From assembly GCF_008014695.1 (NCBI RefSeq), contig NZ_VOXE01000003.1, forward strand, positions 124,001 to 188,000: a DNA stretch of 64,000 nucleotides. Direction: 5' to 3'. The DNA comes from Chryseobacterium sp. GTDB lineage: Bacteria > Bacteroidota > Bacteroidia > Flavobacteriales > Weeksellaceae. The position numbers and the translations under genes are program-made. Positions 22,677 to 31,544 of this stretch are shown one piece after another. Each line of letters begins with the position of its first letter. Within the stretch, counting starts at the first letter, position 1. A model generated the notes under the pieces. That model worked only from the letters and a program-made list of their open reading frames with translations. It searched no databases and was not told where the DNA came from.

Positions 22677-23255
22677 ATGTTTAAACTGAAACTTCTTACC
22701 GACCCGCGTTGGGCTAATATTGCGGAAGGGAACCTGGAAGAAATTCTTACCGATCATGCCTGGTGCGAACAGAAAGCCACCACAAACGCAATAAGCCTCA
22801 TTACGATGCTTCCGGAATATCCGGAAATTATTACAGAATTGATTAATATAGCTCAGGAAGAACTCGAACATTTTCATTTGGTACATGAAATCATCAAAAA
22901 ACGCGGCTACGAATTCGGAAGAGAGCGAAAAGATGATTACGTTGGGCTGCTTTTTAAATTCCTCGTTCAGGGAACCCGAAATGAATATATTGTAGACCGA
23001 ATGCTTCTTGCTGCGATGATTGAAGCCAGAAGCTGTGAACGCTTCAAAGTGCTGACTGAGAATATTCAGGACGAAGAATTGAAAATTTTCTACAAGGAAC
23101 TGATGATTTCCGAAGCCAATCACTACACCACTTTCATTGGGTTTGCAAGGCAGCTTGGCGATCCGGAAAAAGTAAATCATCGCTGGGAAGAATGGCTGGA
23201 ATATGAAGCGGAAATCATTAAATCTTTCGGAAAAAAAGAATCCATACATGGTTGA
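22677..23255 (+). CDS. miaE: tRNA-(ms2io6A)-hydroxylase-like MiaE
   Basis: A 192-residue four-helix diiron protein. Ligand motifs are EELEHFH (about 61-67), EARSCERF (about 119-126) and EANHYTTF (about 148-155), with TDHAWCEQKA near the start. MiaE hydroxylates the isopentenyl group of ms2i6A37 in tRNA. Length and motifs match the family. It is followed by a DUF502 gene. Confidence 0.88.
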   Translation: MFKLKLLTDPRWANIAEGNLEEILTDHAWCEQKATTNAISLITMLPEYPEIITELINIAQEELEHFHLVHEIIKKRGYEFGRERKDDYVGLLFKFLVQGTRNEYIVDRMLLAAMIEARSCERFKVLTENIQDEELKIFYKELMISEANHYTTFIGFARQLGDPEKVNHRWEEWLEYEAEIIKSFGKKESIHG

Positions 23256-23316
23256 TGACTTTATAATGAAGAATATTTAAAAATTGAGTAATTTTACGAC
23301 TTCATCTGAACCAGAT

Positions 23317-23937
23317 ATGAACAAGCCCCGTGTTGACAACATCCTTAATACTTTGGCAAAATCCTTTTTCCAGGGCTTGCTGATTATCGGTCCCTTTGCC
23401 TTAACAGTTTGGATCATCTGGTATATTGTTTCAAGTATTGATAATATTCTTCCCTCTGTTTCAGAAAATCTTTATCCCGGAATCACTTTCCTGATTGTGG
23501 TGTTCAGCACAACTTTGATCGGTTTCTTAGGCAACAAATTCATTATCGGAAGAGTGATTGTTGACAGTTTCGACTATATTCTTGAACATACACCCGGAAT
23601 CAAATTCATTTACACCTCTCTTAAAGATGTCATGACCTCGTTTGTGGGCGATAAAAAGAAATTCAACAAACCAGTTCTCATCAAAACTGCCGAAAATCCG
23701 GAAGTCTGGCGAATCGGATTCCTCACACAGAATGATCTTTCTTCTGTTGGATTTCCGGACTATGTTTCGGTATATCTGCCGCATTCTTATGCGGTTTCCG
23801 GCTGGGTGGTTTTTGTTTTGGCGACCAATATTGTAGTCCTTGAAAATATCGGAGCTGCACAGGCCATGAAATTTGCCGTGAGCGGCGGAGTTGCAGGCTT
23901 CCACAGCGATGATAATGTCTTTAAGGCACCTGAATAA
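23317..23937 (+). CDS. DUF502 family membrane protein
   Basis: A 206-residue protein with two N-terminal membrane segments (about 15-37 and 51-73), then the conserved PGIKFIYTSLKDVMTSFVGDKKKFNKP region and a VSVYLPHSYAVSGW stretch typical of DUF502. The function is unknown. I start at MNKPRVDN. A TTG start at 23284 would add 11 residues. Confidence 0.8.
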   Translation: MNKPRVDNILNTLAKSFFQGLLIIGPFALTVWIIWYIVSSIDNILPSVSENLYPGITFLIVVFSTTLIGFLGNKFIIGRVIVDSFDYILEHTPGIKFIYTSLKDVMTSFVGDKKKFNKPVLIKTAENPEVWRIGFLTQNDLSSVGFPDYVSVYLPHSYAVSGWVVFVLATNIVVLENIGAAQAMKFAVSGGVAGFHSDDNVFKAPE

Positions 23938-23948
23938 GGATAATGATT

Positions 23949-23970
23949 GATGAATCTAGATTCATCCGTT
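23949..23970 (+). terminator. Palindromic terminator or operator before tryptophanase
   Basis: An 18-bp perfect palindrome (GATGAATCTAGATTCATC) followed by CGTTTTT. It can end the DUF502 transcript. Its position 40 bases before tryptophanase also allows an operator role. Confidence 0.5.
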
Positions 23971-24007
23971 TTTACTTTCCTTATTTATTAATTTTTAATT
24001 ACTTGCA

Positions 24008-25384
24008 ATGAAATTACCTTACGCAGAACCGTTCAGAATAAAAATGGTAGAACCTATTTACCAGTCGAATGCAGAAGAAAGAGCCGAGTGGCTGAAAAAT
24101 GCCGATTACAATTTGTTCAATTTAAAATCATCTCAGGTTTTTATTGATCTTTTAACCGATTCCGGAACCGGCGCCATGAGCGACCGTCAATGGGGTGCTT
24201 TAATGACCGGTGACGAAAGTTACGCAGGATCCAGAAGTTTCGATGCACTTCATACGAATGTTCAGAAAATCACCGGTTATAAATATCTCCTTCCAACCCA
24301 TCAGGGAAGAGCCGCAGAAAACGTGCTTTTTTCAGTTTTGGTAAAAGAAGGCGACGTAATTCCGGGGAATTCGCATTTTGACACCACAAAAGGACATATC
24401 GAAATCAGAAAAGCACACGCGCTGGACTGTACGGTAGATGAAGCCTTTGATATTGAAAATCTTTATCCTTTCAAGGGAAATATCGATCTAGAAAAACTCG
24501 AAAATGTTTATAAAACCCATCCGAAAGAAAAAATCCCATTCTGCTTAATCACCATTACGTGTAACTCTTCTGGCGGACAGCCTGTTTCTCTCGAAAATAT
24601 GAGAGCTGTGAAAGAACTTTCAGACCGGTACGGAATCCCAATTTATTTTGATTCTGCCCGTTTTGCCGAAAATGCTTACTTCATCAAAAAAAGAGAAGCC
24701 GGCCAGGAAAACAGGAGCATCAAGGAGATCTGTAAAGAAGTATTTTCCTATGGAGTTGGGATGACCATGAGTTCTAAAAAAGACGGACTCGTAAATATCG
24801 GAGGTTTCATTGCTTTGAATGATGAAAATATTTTCAGAGCAGCATCCAATTTCACCATTATTTTTGAAGGTTTTATCACCTACGGCGGAATGGCAGGAAG
24901 AGATATGGCAGCTCTGGCTGTCGGTCTGGATGAAGCGACTGAATTTGAATACCTCGAAAGCCGGATTTCTCAGGTGGAATATCTTGGAAATAAGCTTATT
25001 GAATTCGGCATTCCGGTTCAGAAACCAATCGGCGGACACGCTGTTTTTATTGATTCCTTAAAGTTCTTGCCGAATATTCCGCGCGAAGAGTATCCTGCAC
25101 AGACTTTGGCGAACGAAATTTATAAAGAAGCCGGAATCCGTACCGTTGAAATCGGTACATTGCTCGCCGACAGAGACCCTGAAACCCGCGAAAACCGGTA
25201 TCCGAAGTTAGAACTGGTGCGTTTGGCGATTCCACGCAGAACGTATACCAACAACCACATGGATTATATTGCAGCTGCGGTTAAAAATGTTTTCGACCGT
25301 CGAGACGAGATTGAAAAAGGCTACAAAATCACCTGGGAATCGGAAATTTTAAGACACTTTACCGTGAAACTGGAGGAAGCTTAG
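24008..25384 (+). CDS. tnaA: Tryptophanase
   Basis: A 458-residue PLP beta-eliminating lyase. The PLP lysine is Lys258 in MSSKKDGLVNIGG. It resembles both tryptophanase and tyrosine phenol-lyase. It has GIRTVEIG where phenol-lyase has the substrate Arg (SMERG), and LRHFT with His where phenol-lyase has Phe. Both are tryptophanase features. It should split tryptophan into indole, pyruvate and ammonia. There is no TnaC-like leader and no transporter gene next to it. Confidence 0.88.
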   Translation: MKLPYAEPFRIKMVEPIYQSNAEERAEWLKNADYNLFNLKSSQVFIDLLTDSGTGAMSDRQWGALMTGDESYAGSRSFDALHTNVQKITGYKYLLPTHQGRAAENVLFSVLVKEGDVIPGNSHFDTTKGHIEIRKAHALDCTVDEAFDIENLYPFKGNIDLEKLENVYKTHPKEKIPFCLITITCNSSGGQPVSLENMRAVKELSDRYGIPIYFDSARFAENAYFIKKREAGQENRSIKEICKEVFSYGVGMTMSSKKDGLVNIGGFIALNDENIFRAASNFTIIFEGFITYGGMAGRDMAALAVGLDEATEFEYLESRISQVEYLGNKLIEFGIPVQKPIGGHAVFIDSLKFLPNIPREEYPAQTLANEIYKEAGIRTVEIGTLLADRDPETRENRYPKLELVRLAIPRRTYTNNHMDYIAAAVKNVFDRRDEIEKGYKITWESEILRHFTVKLEEA

Positions 25385-25406
25385 ATTATCAAACTTTTGG
25401 TAAACA

Positions 25407-25438
25407 AAAGAGCCATCGCATTTAATCGATGGCTCTTT
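25407..25438. terminator. Bidirectional terminator
   Basis: A 12-bp stem AAAGAGCCATCG/CGATGGCTCTTT between the converging tryptophanase and DUF6646 genes. Confidence 0.8.
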
Positions 25439-25453
25439 GTTTATTTTTAAAGT

Positions 25454-25969
25454 CTATTTTTTGCTGATGTCAAAAGAAGCCCCAATGGTGACATTAAACT
25501 GGTTGTTTAAAAAATCATAATCCGCAGCATCTTTATTATATCTCGCCAATGGAAACTGCGTTTCAGCAAATATTCCGAGCCCTTTATTAAAGAAAAGCCG
25601 CGCTCCGATATGGCCGCCAAAGTTTTTCAGCCCCAAATCTAGTCCCGGATAAATATCAAAATTTTGCGGCAGACCTATCACATCGCCCAAATGAGCGTTA
25701 GCTCGTACTTTTACATCAAAACGGTCTCCTATTTTCGGTTTATCAAGATAATCGAATTCTTTAAAACCCATCACATAACCTGCCTGCACTCCGAAGGAAA
25801 AACTCTCTCCCAAACCGCGATCTAAAGACGCCTGAATTCCTGTTCCCCATTTCTGGAAGTTGGCACCGATCTGGACTTTGCCATCTCCTCTTCCGATAAA
25901 AGCGTCCGTCTGCGCTTGTACAGCGCCGAAAAACGTCATCACGGCAAGTATTACTGTCTTTTTCATCAT
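25454..25969 (-). CDS. DUF6646-type outer-membrane protein, second copy
   Basis: A 171-residue protein with a signal peptide (ends ...AVQAQ), GRGDGKVQIG at the mature start and a beta-barrel pattern. It is a paralogue of the protein at 1419-1859, with an extra loop of about 25 residues. Function unknown. Confidence 0.72.
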   Translation of the reverse strand: MMKKTVILAVMTFFGAVQAQTDAFIGRGDGKVQIGANFQKWGTGIQASLDRGLGESFSFGVQAGYVMGFKEFDYLDKPKIGDRFDVKVRANAHLGDVIGLPQNFDIYPGLDLGLKNFGGHIGARLFFNKGLGIFAETQFPLARYNKDAADYDFLNNQFNVTIGASFDISKK

Positions 25970-26010
25970 TTGTTTCTTAATTAGTATCTGTGATTATTCG
26001 AAGGACGGAC

Positions 26011-26385
26011 TCATTTAAGTACGAAATTCACCGGTTGAAAATACTCTTTCCCATCTTTAACAAAGATTATTCCGTTTTCCAGATCCGATCTTTCTGCACG
26101 AAATCCGGCAATATTACTGGATTCTGAAATTATATTCAACTGATAGCTCCTTTCTGCTCCGTCATACTTGGTGATGTCTCTACGTAAATTATTGAGAACG
26201 ACAGCTTTTGGGGCCGCATCGTTTCCAGAAGTTTCAAAATAAACCTTGTAACCTTTTTCTCCGGCCACATTGTAGGTTTCATAATATGCATTCTTTACAT
26301 TTCCATTATGATCTTTGGGATGCAGGCAGGAACAGAATGTCAGAAATGTAATAAATAACAGTATTCGTTTTAAATAGTTTTTCAT
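26011..26385 (-). CDS. Small lipoprotein, unknown
   Basis: About 124 residues with a lipoprotein signal ending in FCSC. The body is beta-rich with a C-terminal FVKDGKEYFQPVNFVL. I start at MKNYLKR, which avoids overlap with the divergent protease gene. Function unknown. Confidence 0.65.
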   Translation of the reverse strand: MKNYLKRILLFITFLTFCSCLHPKDHNGNVKNAYYETYNVAGEKGYKVYFETSGNDAAPKAVVLNNLRRDITKYDGAERSYQLNIISESSNIAGFRAERSDLENGIIFVKDGKEYFQPVNFVLK

Positions 26386-26416
26386 AATTTTGAATATCAT
26401 ATCAAATATAAAGAAA

Positions 26417-27901
26417 ATGAAAATAATTTATAAAATAATTTTAACTGCAGGAATTTTCCTGGGTCTTGCTTCCTGCTCAAACCGTGAAGACGGTATGGCT
26501 ACCGAAAACGAGGTGAATGATTTTGTATGGAGTGGCCTGAATTCCTGGTATTATTGGCAGCCGAACGTGCCCAATCTTGCAGATGGTTTTAAAACCTCGG
26601 CCCAATACAGCAGTTTCATCAGCAATAAAAATCCTGATTCTTTTTTCTACAGTATTTTGTATAACTATCCCATAACTGACCGTTTCTCGTGGATCGTGAG
26701 TGATGTGGATGAACTATTACAAAGTTTCAGCGGAATTTCTAAAAGTTCCGGAATGGATAGCGATCTGTTTTATAAAGATGCTGCAAAATTTGGTATTGTA
26801 GGAATCGTAAATTATGTAGTACCGAACTCACCGGCTGCTTTGGCGGGAATTAAAAGGGGTGATGTAATTTCCGGCGTGAACGGATCTGACCTCAATGTAA
26901 ACAATTACACCGCTCTGTTCAGTGATCAGTTTACGCCGATCATTGCCTCAACCGTGAATGTTGCCGCAGATGGAACCGTTACGACTTCCGGTGTGGCGAA
27001 AAATCCCAATATTATGAGTACCGTTTTAGAGGAAAATCCTGTTGCATACTACCAGAACTACAGCCTTGCCGGTAAAAAAATCGGATATTTGGTGTATAAC
27101 GGTTTTAAATCTAACTTCAATGATGAACTGAATGGTGCTTTTGCACAAATGAAAACCGACGGTGTAACCGATCTGGTTCTGGATCTCCGTTACAATGGTG
27201 GTGGTTCTGTAGAAACAGCGACGGCATTGGGCCAAATGATCACAGGTCAGTTTACGGGGAACCCGTATGTATCTTTGGAATTTAACGGAAAACATGCGCA
27301 GTATAATTCTACGGAAAACCTGAAAACTACTTTCAGCACCTATGCTTACACCAACGGTAACCTTGTAAGTACAGGAACCCAAACAGCAAACAGCCTGAAT
27401 TTAAATAAGGTGTATATCCTCACCTCTTCGGGTACAGCCTCTGCAAGTGAACTGACCATTGGCGGTTTAAAATCTTACATCACCGTAGTGACCGTCGGAA
27501 GTGAAACATACGGAAAATTCGTAGGATCCGTCACGCTTTACGATTCTCCTGCTCAGGATTTTATTTCTTATGAAAACCGGAATAAATCTCACAAATGGGC
27601 GATGCAGCCTATTACCTTTGCCTATTTTAACGGAAATCATTCTCCACATCCTAGTGGCGGTTTTGTTCCCGACTACGGCGTTTCTCCCAAAACCGATTTT
27701 GGAAATTTAAAAGAATTTGGAGATTATGCGCATGATTCCTCCCTGAAAAAAGCCCTCGAACTAATCAGCGGTCAAACCCTGAAAGGGATCTGGTCGCCGG
27801 GTATCGCGCAAAATCCGGATGAATTTGTAGGAAACAGAAGAACCCTGAAACAGTTCGGTACCGAAATGTATATTCAGGAAGTTGAAAAACTGAAGCGATA
27901 G
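26417..27901 (+). CDS. S41 (C-terminal processing) family peptidase, lipoprotein
   Basis: A 494-residue protein with a lipoprotein signal (MKIIYKIILTAGIFLGLASC), a PDZ region (IVNYVVPNSPAALAGIKRGD) and the S41 catalytic domain with LDLRYNGGGS, the nucleophile region TSSGTASASE and KFVGS as the likely lysine region. It cuts proteins at C termini in the periplasm or at the cell surface. The longer start at 26390 would overlap the divergent gene. Confidence 0.85.
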   Translation: MKIIYKIILTAGIFLGLASCSNREDGMATENEVNDFVWSGLNSWYYWQPNVPNLADGFKTSAQYSSFISNKNPDSFFYSILYNYPITDRFSWIVSDVDELLQSFSGISKSSGMDSDLFYKDAAKFGIVGIVNYVVPNSPAALAGIKRGDVISGVNGSDLNVNNYTALFSDQFTPIIASTVNVAADGTVTTSGVAKNPNIMSTVLEENPVAYYQNYSLAGKKIGYLVYNGFKSNFNDELNGAFAQMKTDGVTDLVLDLRYNGGGSVETATALGQMITGQFTGNPYVSLEFNGKHAQYNSTENLKTTFSTYAYTNGNLVSTGTQTANSLNLNKVYILTSSGTASASELTIGGLKSYITVVTVGSETYGKFVGSVTLYDSPAQDFISYENRNKSHKWAMQPITFAYFNGNHSPHPSGGFVPDYGVSPKTDFGNLKEFGDYAHDSSLKKALELISGQTLKGIWSPGIAQNPDEFVGNRRTLKQFGTEMYIQEVEKLKR

Positions 27902-27919
27902 TTTATTTTATCATAAAGA

Positions 27920-27942
27920 AAGCCGGCTTCTTGAGCCGGCTT
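27920..27942. terminator. Bidirectional terminator
   Basis: A 9-bp stem AAGCCGGCT/AGCCGGCTT with loop TCTTG, between the converging protease and dehydrogenase genes. Confidence 0.65.
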
Positions 27943-27963
27943 CGTTGTTTTAATGCCTGAATT

Positions 27964-29190
27964 TTATTTTTTAGAAATTTTATAGAGTTTTCCGCTGTCG
28001 GAAATGGCGTAAAGACTTCCGTCCAGCCCACTGAGTACGTCCCTAATACGGTCTTTTTTATCGGCAAGGAGCCATTCTTCACCAACAACCTTATTATTCT
28101 CAATCACCAGACGGATAATTTTTTCTCCACTCAGGCAGCCAATCATCATATTGTTCTTCCACTCCTCAATATTTCCGGTATAAAAATCAATTCCACTCAT
28201 AGAAATGGAAGGATCCCAATAATAAACAGGCTGTTCAGTCCCGGTTTTCTGCTGAATCCCTGCGCCCACTTTTTTGCCGCTGTATTCCAGTCCATAAGTT
28301 ACATCGCCCCAACCGTAATTTTTGCCGGGCTTGATGAGATTAATTTCATCACCACCTTTCGGACCCATTTCGGCTTCCCAAAGCTGGCCTTTTGAATCCA
28401 TTGCCATTCCCTGAGGATTTCTGTGTCCTATGGAATAAATTTCCGGTTTCCAGCTGCTGATTTTCGGATTGTCCGGAGCCGGTTTTCCGTCTTTTGTGAT
28501 TTTCAGTACTTTTCCCAAGTATGCATCCGACTTTTGGGCGTAAGGTCGGGTTTCGAGATCTGAACGCTCGCCGGTACTCACGAAAAGATTCCCGTCTTTA
28601 GCGAAAATCAGGCGGCTGCCGAAATGTTTATCTCCATCGTAAGTTGGTGTTGCCCTGAAAATTACCATATGATTCTCGATTCTATTTTCGTCTTCTGACA
28701 GTCTTCCTTTTGCGACCGCAGTATGATTACCTCCCGTAACCGGTTCAGAAAAACTCCAGAAAACCATTCTGTTCGTCGCGAATTCAGGATCCAAAGCTAC
28801 ATCAAGCAAACCTCCCTGACCTTTGTCGTCCACTTCCGGCAGCCCTTCTACTTTGGAAACTGTTTTTCCATCTGCTGAAATAATATTCATAAAGCCTGAC
28901 TTATCAGTCACTAAAAATCTTCCGTCAGGCAAATTGATGATCGCCCAGGGTTTTTTCAGATCGGAATTTATTACCTCCACATTATAGGGAGTTGAAGTTT
29001 TAACCCCTTCAACTCTGGTTTGGCCAGCAAAAGCCGGTTGATAATCCGGAGAATTCTTTTCTGCAGTCTCCGGATTCTTTAATCTTCCGTCTGCAGTAAC
29101 TTCCTGCTGGGTGCTTTTTGAATTGCCCCCGCAGGAAATCAGGAGGAATAATCCCAAAAGCGGAAGGCTTTTAGTGAAATAAGTATTCAT
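27964..29190 (-). CDS. PQQ-dependent sugar dehydrogenase-like lipoprotein
   Basis: A 408-residue protein with a lipoprotein signal (ends LLISCGG) and a six-bladed propeller of the soluble glucose/aldose dehydrogenase family: LKKPWAIINLPDGRFLVTDK, GQGGLLDVALDPEF, GSRLIFAKDGNLFVSTGER, YSIGHRNPQGMA. These proteins oxidise aldose sugars with PQQ or act as sugar-binding propellers. I start at MNTYFTKSL, because the longer frame begins in noncoding sequence. Confidence 0.82.
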   Translation of the reverse strand: MNTYFTKSLPLLGLFLLISCGGNSKSTQQEVTADGRLKNPETAEKNSPDYQPAFAGQTRVEGVKTSTPYNVEVINSDLKKPWAIINLPDGRFLVTDKSGFMNIISADGKTVSKVEGLPEVDDKGQGGLLDVALDPEFATNRMVFWSFSEPVTGGNHTAVAKGRLSEDENRIENHMVIFRATPTYDGDKHFGSRLIFAKDGNLFVSTGERSDLETRPYAQKSDAYLGKVLKITKDGKPAPDNPKISSWKPEIYSIGHRNPQGMAMDSKGQLWEAEMGPKGGDEINLIKPGKNYGWGDVTYGLEYSGKKVGAGIQQKTGTEQPVYYWDPSISMSGIDFYTGNIEEWKNNMMIGCLSGEKIIRLVIENNKVVGEEWLLADKKDRIRDVLSGLDGSLYAISDSGKLYKISKK

Positions 29191-29250
29191 AATCTTTAAT
29201 TTTTGTGATTTGATTAACTGGGAGTAACAAAAATTACGCCGCCAATTTTG

Positions 29251-29258
29251 TATTTTTG
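29251..29258 (+). promoter_or_regulatory. Promoter -7 box of uvrB
   Basis: TATTTTTG, 40 bases before the uvrB start. The upstream -33 element is not clear. Confidence 0.4.
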
Positions 29259-29298
29259 CAGAACCAAGCACAAAATTTTGTGATTTTGGCTAAAATAT

Positions 29299-31287
29299 AT
29301 GCAGTTTAAACTTCAATCAGATTATAAACCCACCGGAGATCAGCCTCAAGCCATTGAAAAATTAACCAAAGGTCTTGAAATCGGAGAAAAATACCAGACG
29401 CTTCTCGGAGTTACCGGTTCAGGGAAAACTTTCACCGTTGCCAATGTAGTTCAGAATATCCAGAAACCTACCATTGTTCTGGCGCACAACAAGACGTTGG
29501 CTGCACAGCTTTTCATGGAATTTAAAGAATTCTTTCCTGAAAATGCCGTCGAATATTTCGTCAGTTACTACGATTATTACCAACCGGAAGCCTTTATTGC
29601 TTCCACCAATACGTATATCGAGAAAGATCTTTCCATCAATGAAGAAGTGGAAAAGCTGAGGCTTTCTGCCTCTGCAAGTCTGCTGTCCGGGAGACGTGAC
29701 GTTCTGATTGTAGCGTCGGTTTCCTGTATTTACGGGATCGGAAACCCAACTGAATTCAACAAATCCCTGATTGAAGTCGAAAAAAATTCTAAAATTTCCA
29801 GAACTGCTTTTCTTCATAAATTGGTAAATGCACTCTACTCCAGAACATTGAATGAATTTACAAGAGGAACTTTTCGCGTTAAAGGCGACGTGATTGATGT
29901 ATATCCCGCTTATGCCGACAATGCAGTGCGGATTCAGTTTTTTGGCGACCAGATCGAGAGAATACAGAGTTTCAACCCTCTTTCGGGGAACGTGATGGAA
30001 GAATTTGAGGAGATCAATATTTATCCGGCGAATTTATTCGTGACTTCCAAGGAAACGCAGCAGAGCGCAATCCGGGAAATCCAGGATGACATGGTGAAAC
30101 AGGTCGATTTTTTCAATTCCATTGAAAAACCATACGAAGCAAAACGCCTTCAGGAAAGAACAGAACTCGATCTGGAAATGATGAAGGAACTCGGATACTG
30201 CAGCGGAATTGAGAATTATTCGCGCTATTTTGACCACCGTTTGCCGGGAACCCGTCCGTTCTGTCTTTTGGATTATTTTCCAAAAGACTACCTGATGGTG
30301 ATTGATGAAAGCCATGCAACGATTCCTCAGGTTCATGCGATGTATGGTGGAGACAGGAGCCGAAAAGAAGTTTTGGTCGAACACGGTTTCCGCCTTCCGG
30401 CTGCGATGGATAACCGACCGCTTAAATTTGAGGAATTTGAGGGAATGCAGAATCAGGTTCTCTACGTTTCCGCAACACCGGCCGATTATGAACTTGAAAA
30501 AACCGGCGGCGAATATATTGAACAGATCATCCGTCCAACCGGGCTTTTGGATCCGGTTATTGAAATCCGTCCGTCTCTGAACCAAATTGATGATCTCATT
30601 GAGGAGATTCACAAAAGGACCGAAGCAGATGAAAGAGTTCTCGTGACCACTTTAACGAAGAAAATGGCTGAAGAACTTACCAAATATTTCACAAAATTCG
30701 CGATCAGAACCCGCTATATTCACTCCGATGTGGAGACTTTGGAAAGAATTCAGATCATGCAGGATTTACGGGTCGGACTTTTTGATGTATTGGTAGGGGT
30801 AAATTTACTGAGAGAAGGACTCGATTTGCCGGAAGTTTCTCTGGTTGCGATCCTTGATGCTGATAAAGAAGGAATGCTGCGTTCCCGACGTTCACTTGTT
30901 CAAACAATAGGCAGAGCTGCAAGAAATGTAAATGGGAAAGCAATCCTGTACGCCGATAAAATGACCGGATCGATGCAGAAGGCTATCGACGAAACCAATT
31001 ACCGCCGCGAAAAACAAATCGAATATAACGAGAAACACGGTTTGGTTCCTACCGCACTGAACAAGAAAATTTCAGAAATTCTGGTTGGGAGATCAAAAGA
31101 TTTCCCGGATCCGAAATACACCCAAAAAGAAATTCTGCAGCAGGTAGCGGAAGAAAAGGGAAATTACGGCAAAGATGCTGAAGTGCTGATCGCTGAAAAA
31201 CAGAAAGCCATGGAAGCAGCCGCCAAAAACCTTGATTTTATTAAGGCTGCCAAACTAAGAGATGAAATTGCGGCACTGAAGGCTTAA
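29299..31287 (+). CDS. uvrB: Excinuclease ABC subunit B
   Basis: A 662-residue UvrB: Walker A GVTGSGKT (37-44), the beta-hairpin region VSYYDYYQPEAF, DESH box (VIDESHAT), helicase motifs VGVNLLREGLDLPEVSLVAILDADKEG and QTIGRAARN, and a C-terminal UVR domain (EKQKAMEAAAKNLDFIKAAK). It scans for DNA damage with UvrA and positions UvrC. Full length. Its 3' end overlaps the converging DUF3820 gene by 4 bases. Confidence 0.97.
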   Translation: MQFKLQSDYKPTGDQPQAIEKLTKGLEIGEKYQTLLGVTGSGKTFTVANVVQNIQKPTIVLAHNKTLAAQLFMEFKEFFPENAVEYFVSYYDYYQPEAFIASTNTYIEKDLSINEEVEKLRLSASASLLSGRRDVLIVASVSCIYGIGNPTEFNKSLIEVEKNSKISRTAFLHKLVNALYSRTLNEFTRGTFRVKGDVIDVYPAYADNAVRIQFFGDQIERIQSFNPLSGNVMEEFEEINIYPANLFVTSKETQQSAIREIQDDMVKQVDFFNSIEKPYEAKRLQERTELDLEMMKELGYCSGIENYSRYFDHRLPGTRPFCLLDYFPKDYLMVIDESHATIPQVHAMYGGDRSRKEVLVEHGFRLPAAMDNRPLKFEEFEGMQNQVLYVSATPADYELEKTGGEYIEQIIRPTGLLDPVIEIRPSLNQIDDLIEEIHKRTEADERVLVTTLTKKMAEELTKYFTKFAIRTRYIHSDVETLERIQIMQDLRVGLFDVLVGVNLLREGLDLPEVSLVAILDADKEGMLRSRRSLVQTIGRAARNVNGKAILYADKMTGSMQKAIDETNYRREKQIEYNEKHGLVPTALNKKISEILVGRSKDFPDPKYTQKEILQQVAEEKGNYGKDAEVLIAEKQKAMEAAAKNLDFIKAAKLRDEIAALKA

Positions 31288-31544
31288 AATTTATACACCT
31301 TCTTCTTTGGTTTTTCGTGACTCACTTTACCGCGAAGTGGTGTAAGCAGATCCATTAAGCCATTCAGCTTGATTTCATAAATCGTGGAAAGCTGCATGCC
31401 CAGTTTTCCTTTCGGCATGCCTTGCCGGTGAAACCATTCAAGATAGTTGATGGGCAGATCTGCAATGACCGTGTCTTTGTACTTGCCGAAAGGCATTTTT
31501 GACGTGCAGATCTCCTGCAATATTTCCGGATTCAGAAGTTCCAT
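31284..31544 (-). CDS. DUF3820 family protein
   Basis: An 86-residue protein with MPFGKYKDTVIADLPINYLEWF, the DUF3820 signature. The C terminus is basic. The family is of unknown role and is sometimes called 'putative quorum-sensing-regulated virulence factor', with weak support. Its start overlaps the stop of the AI-2E transporter gene by one base. Confidence 0.75.
   Translation of the reverse strand: MELLNPEILQEICTSKMPFGKYKDTVIADLPINYLEWFHRQGMPKGKLGMQLSTIYEIKLNGLMDLLTPLRGKVSHEKPKKKVYKF

Noticed and set aside
29419-30612. Long minus-strand reading frames inside uvrB (also inside secA, tnaA, menD and others)
   Set aside because: They are shadows of well supported genes on the other strand, without recognisable protein features.
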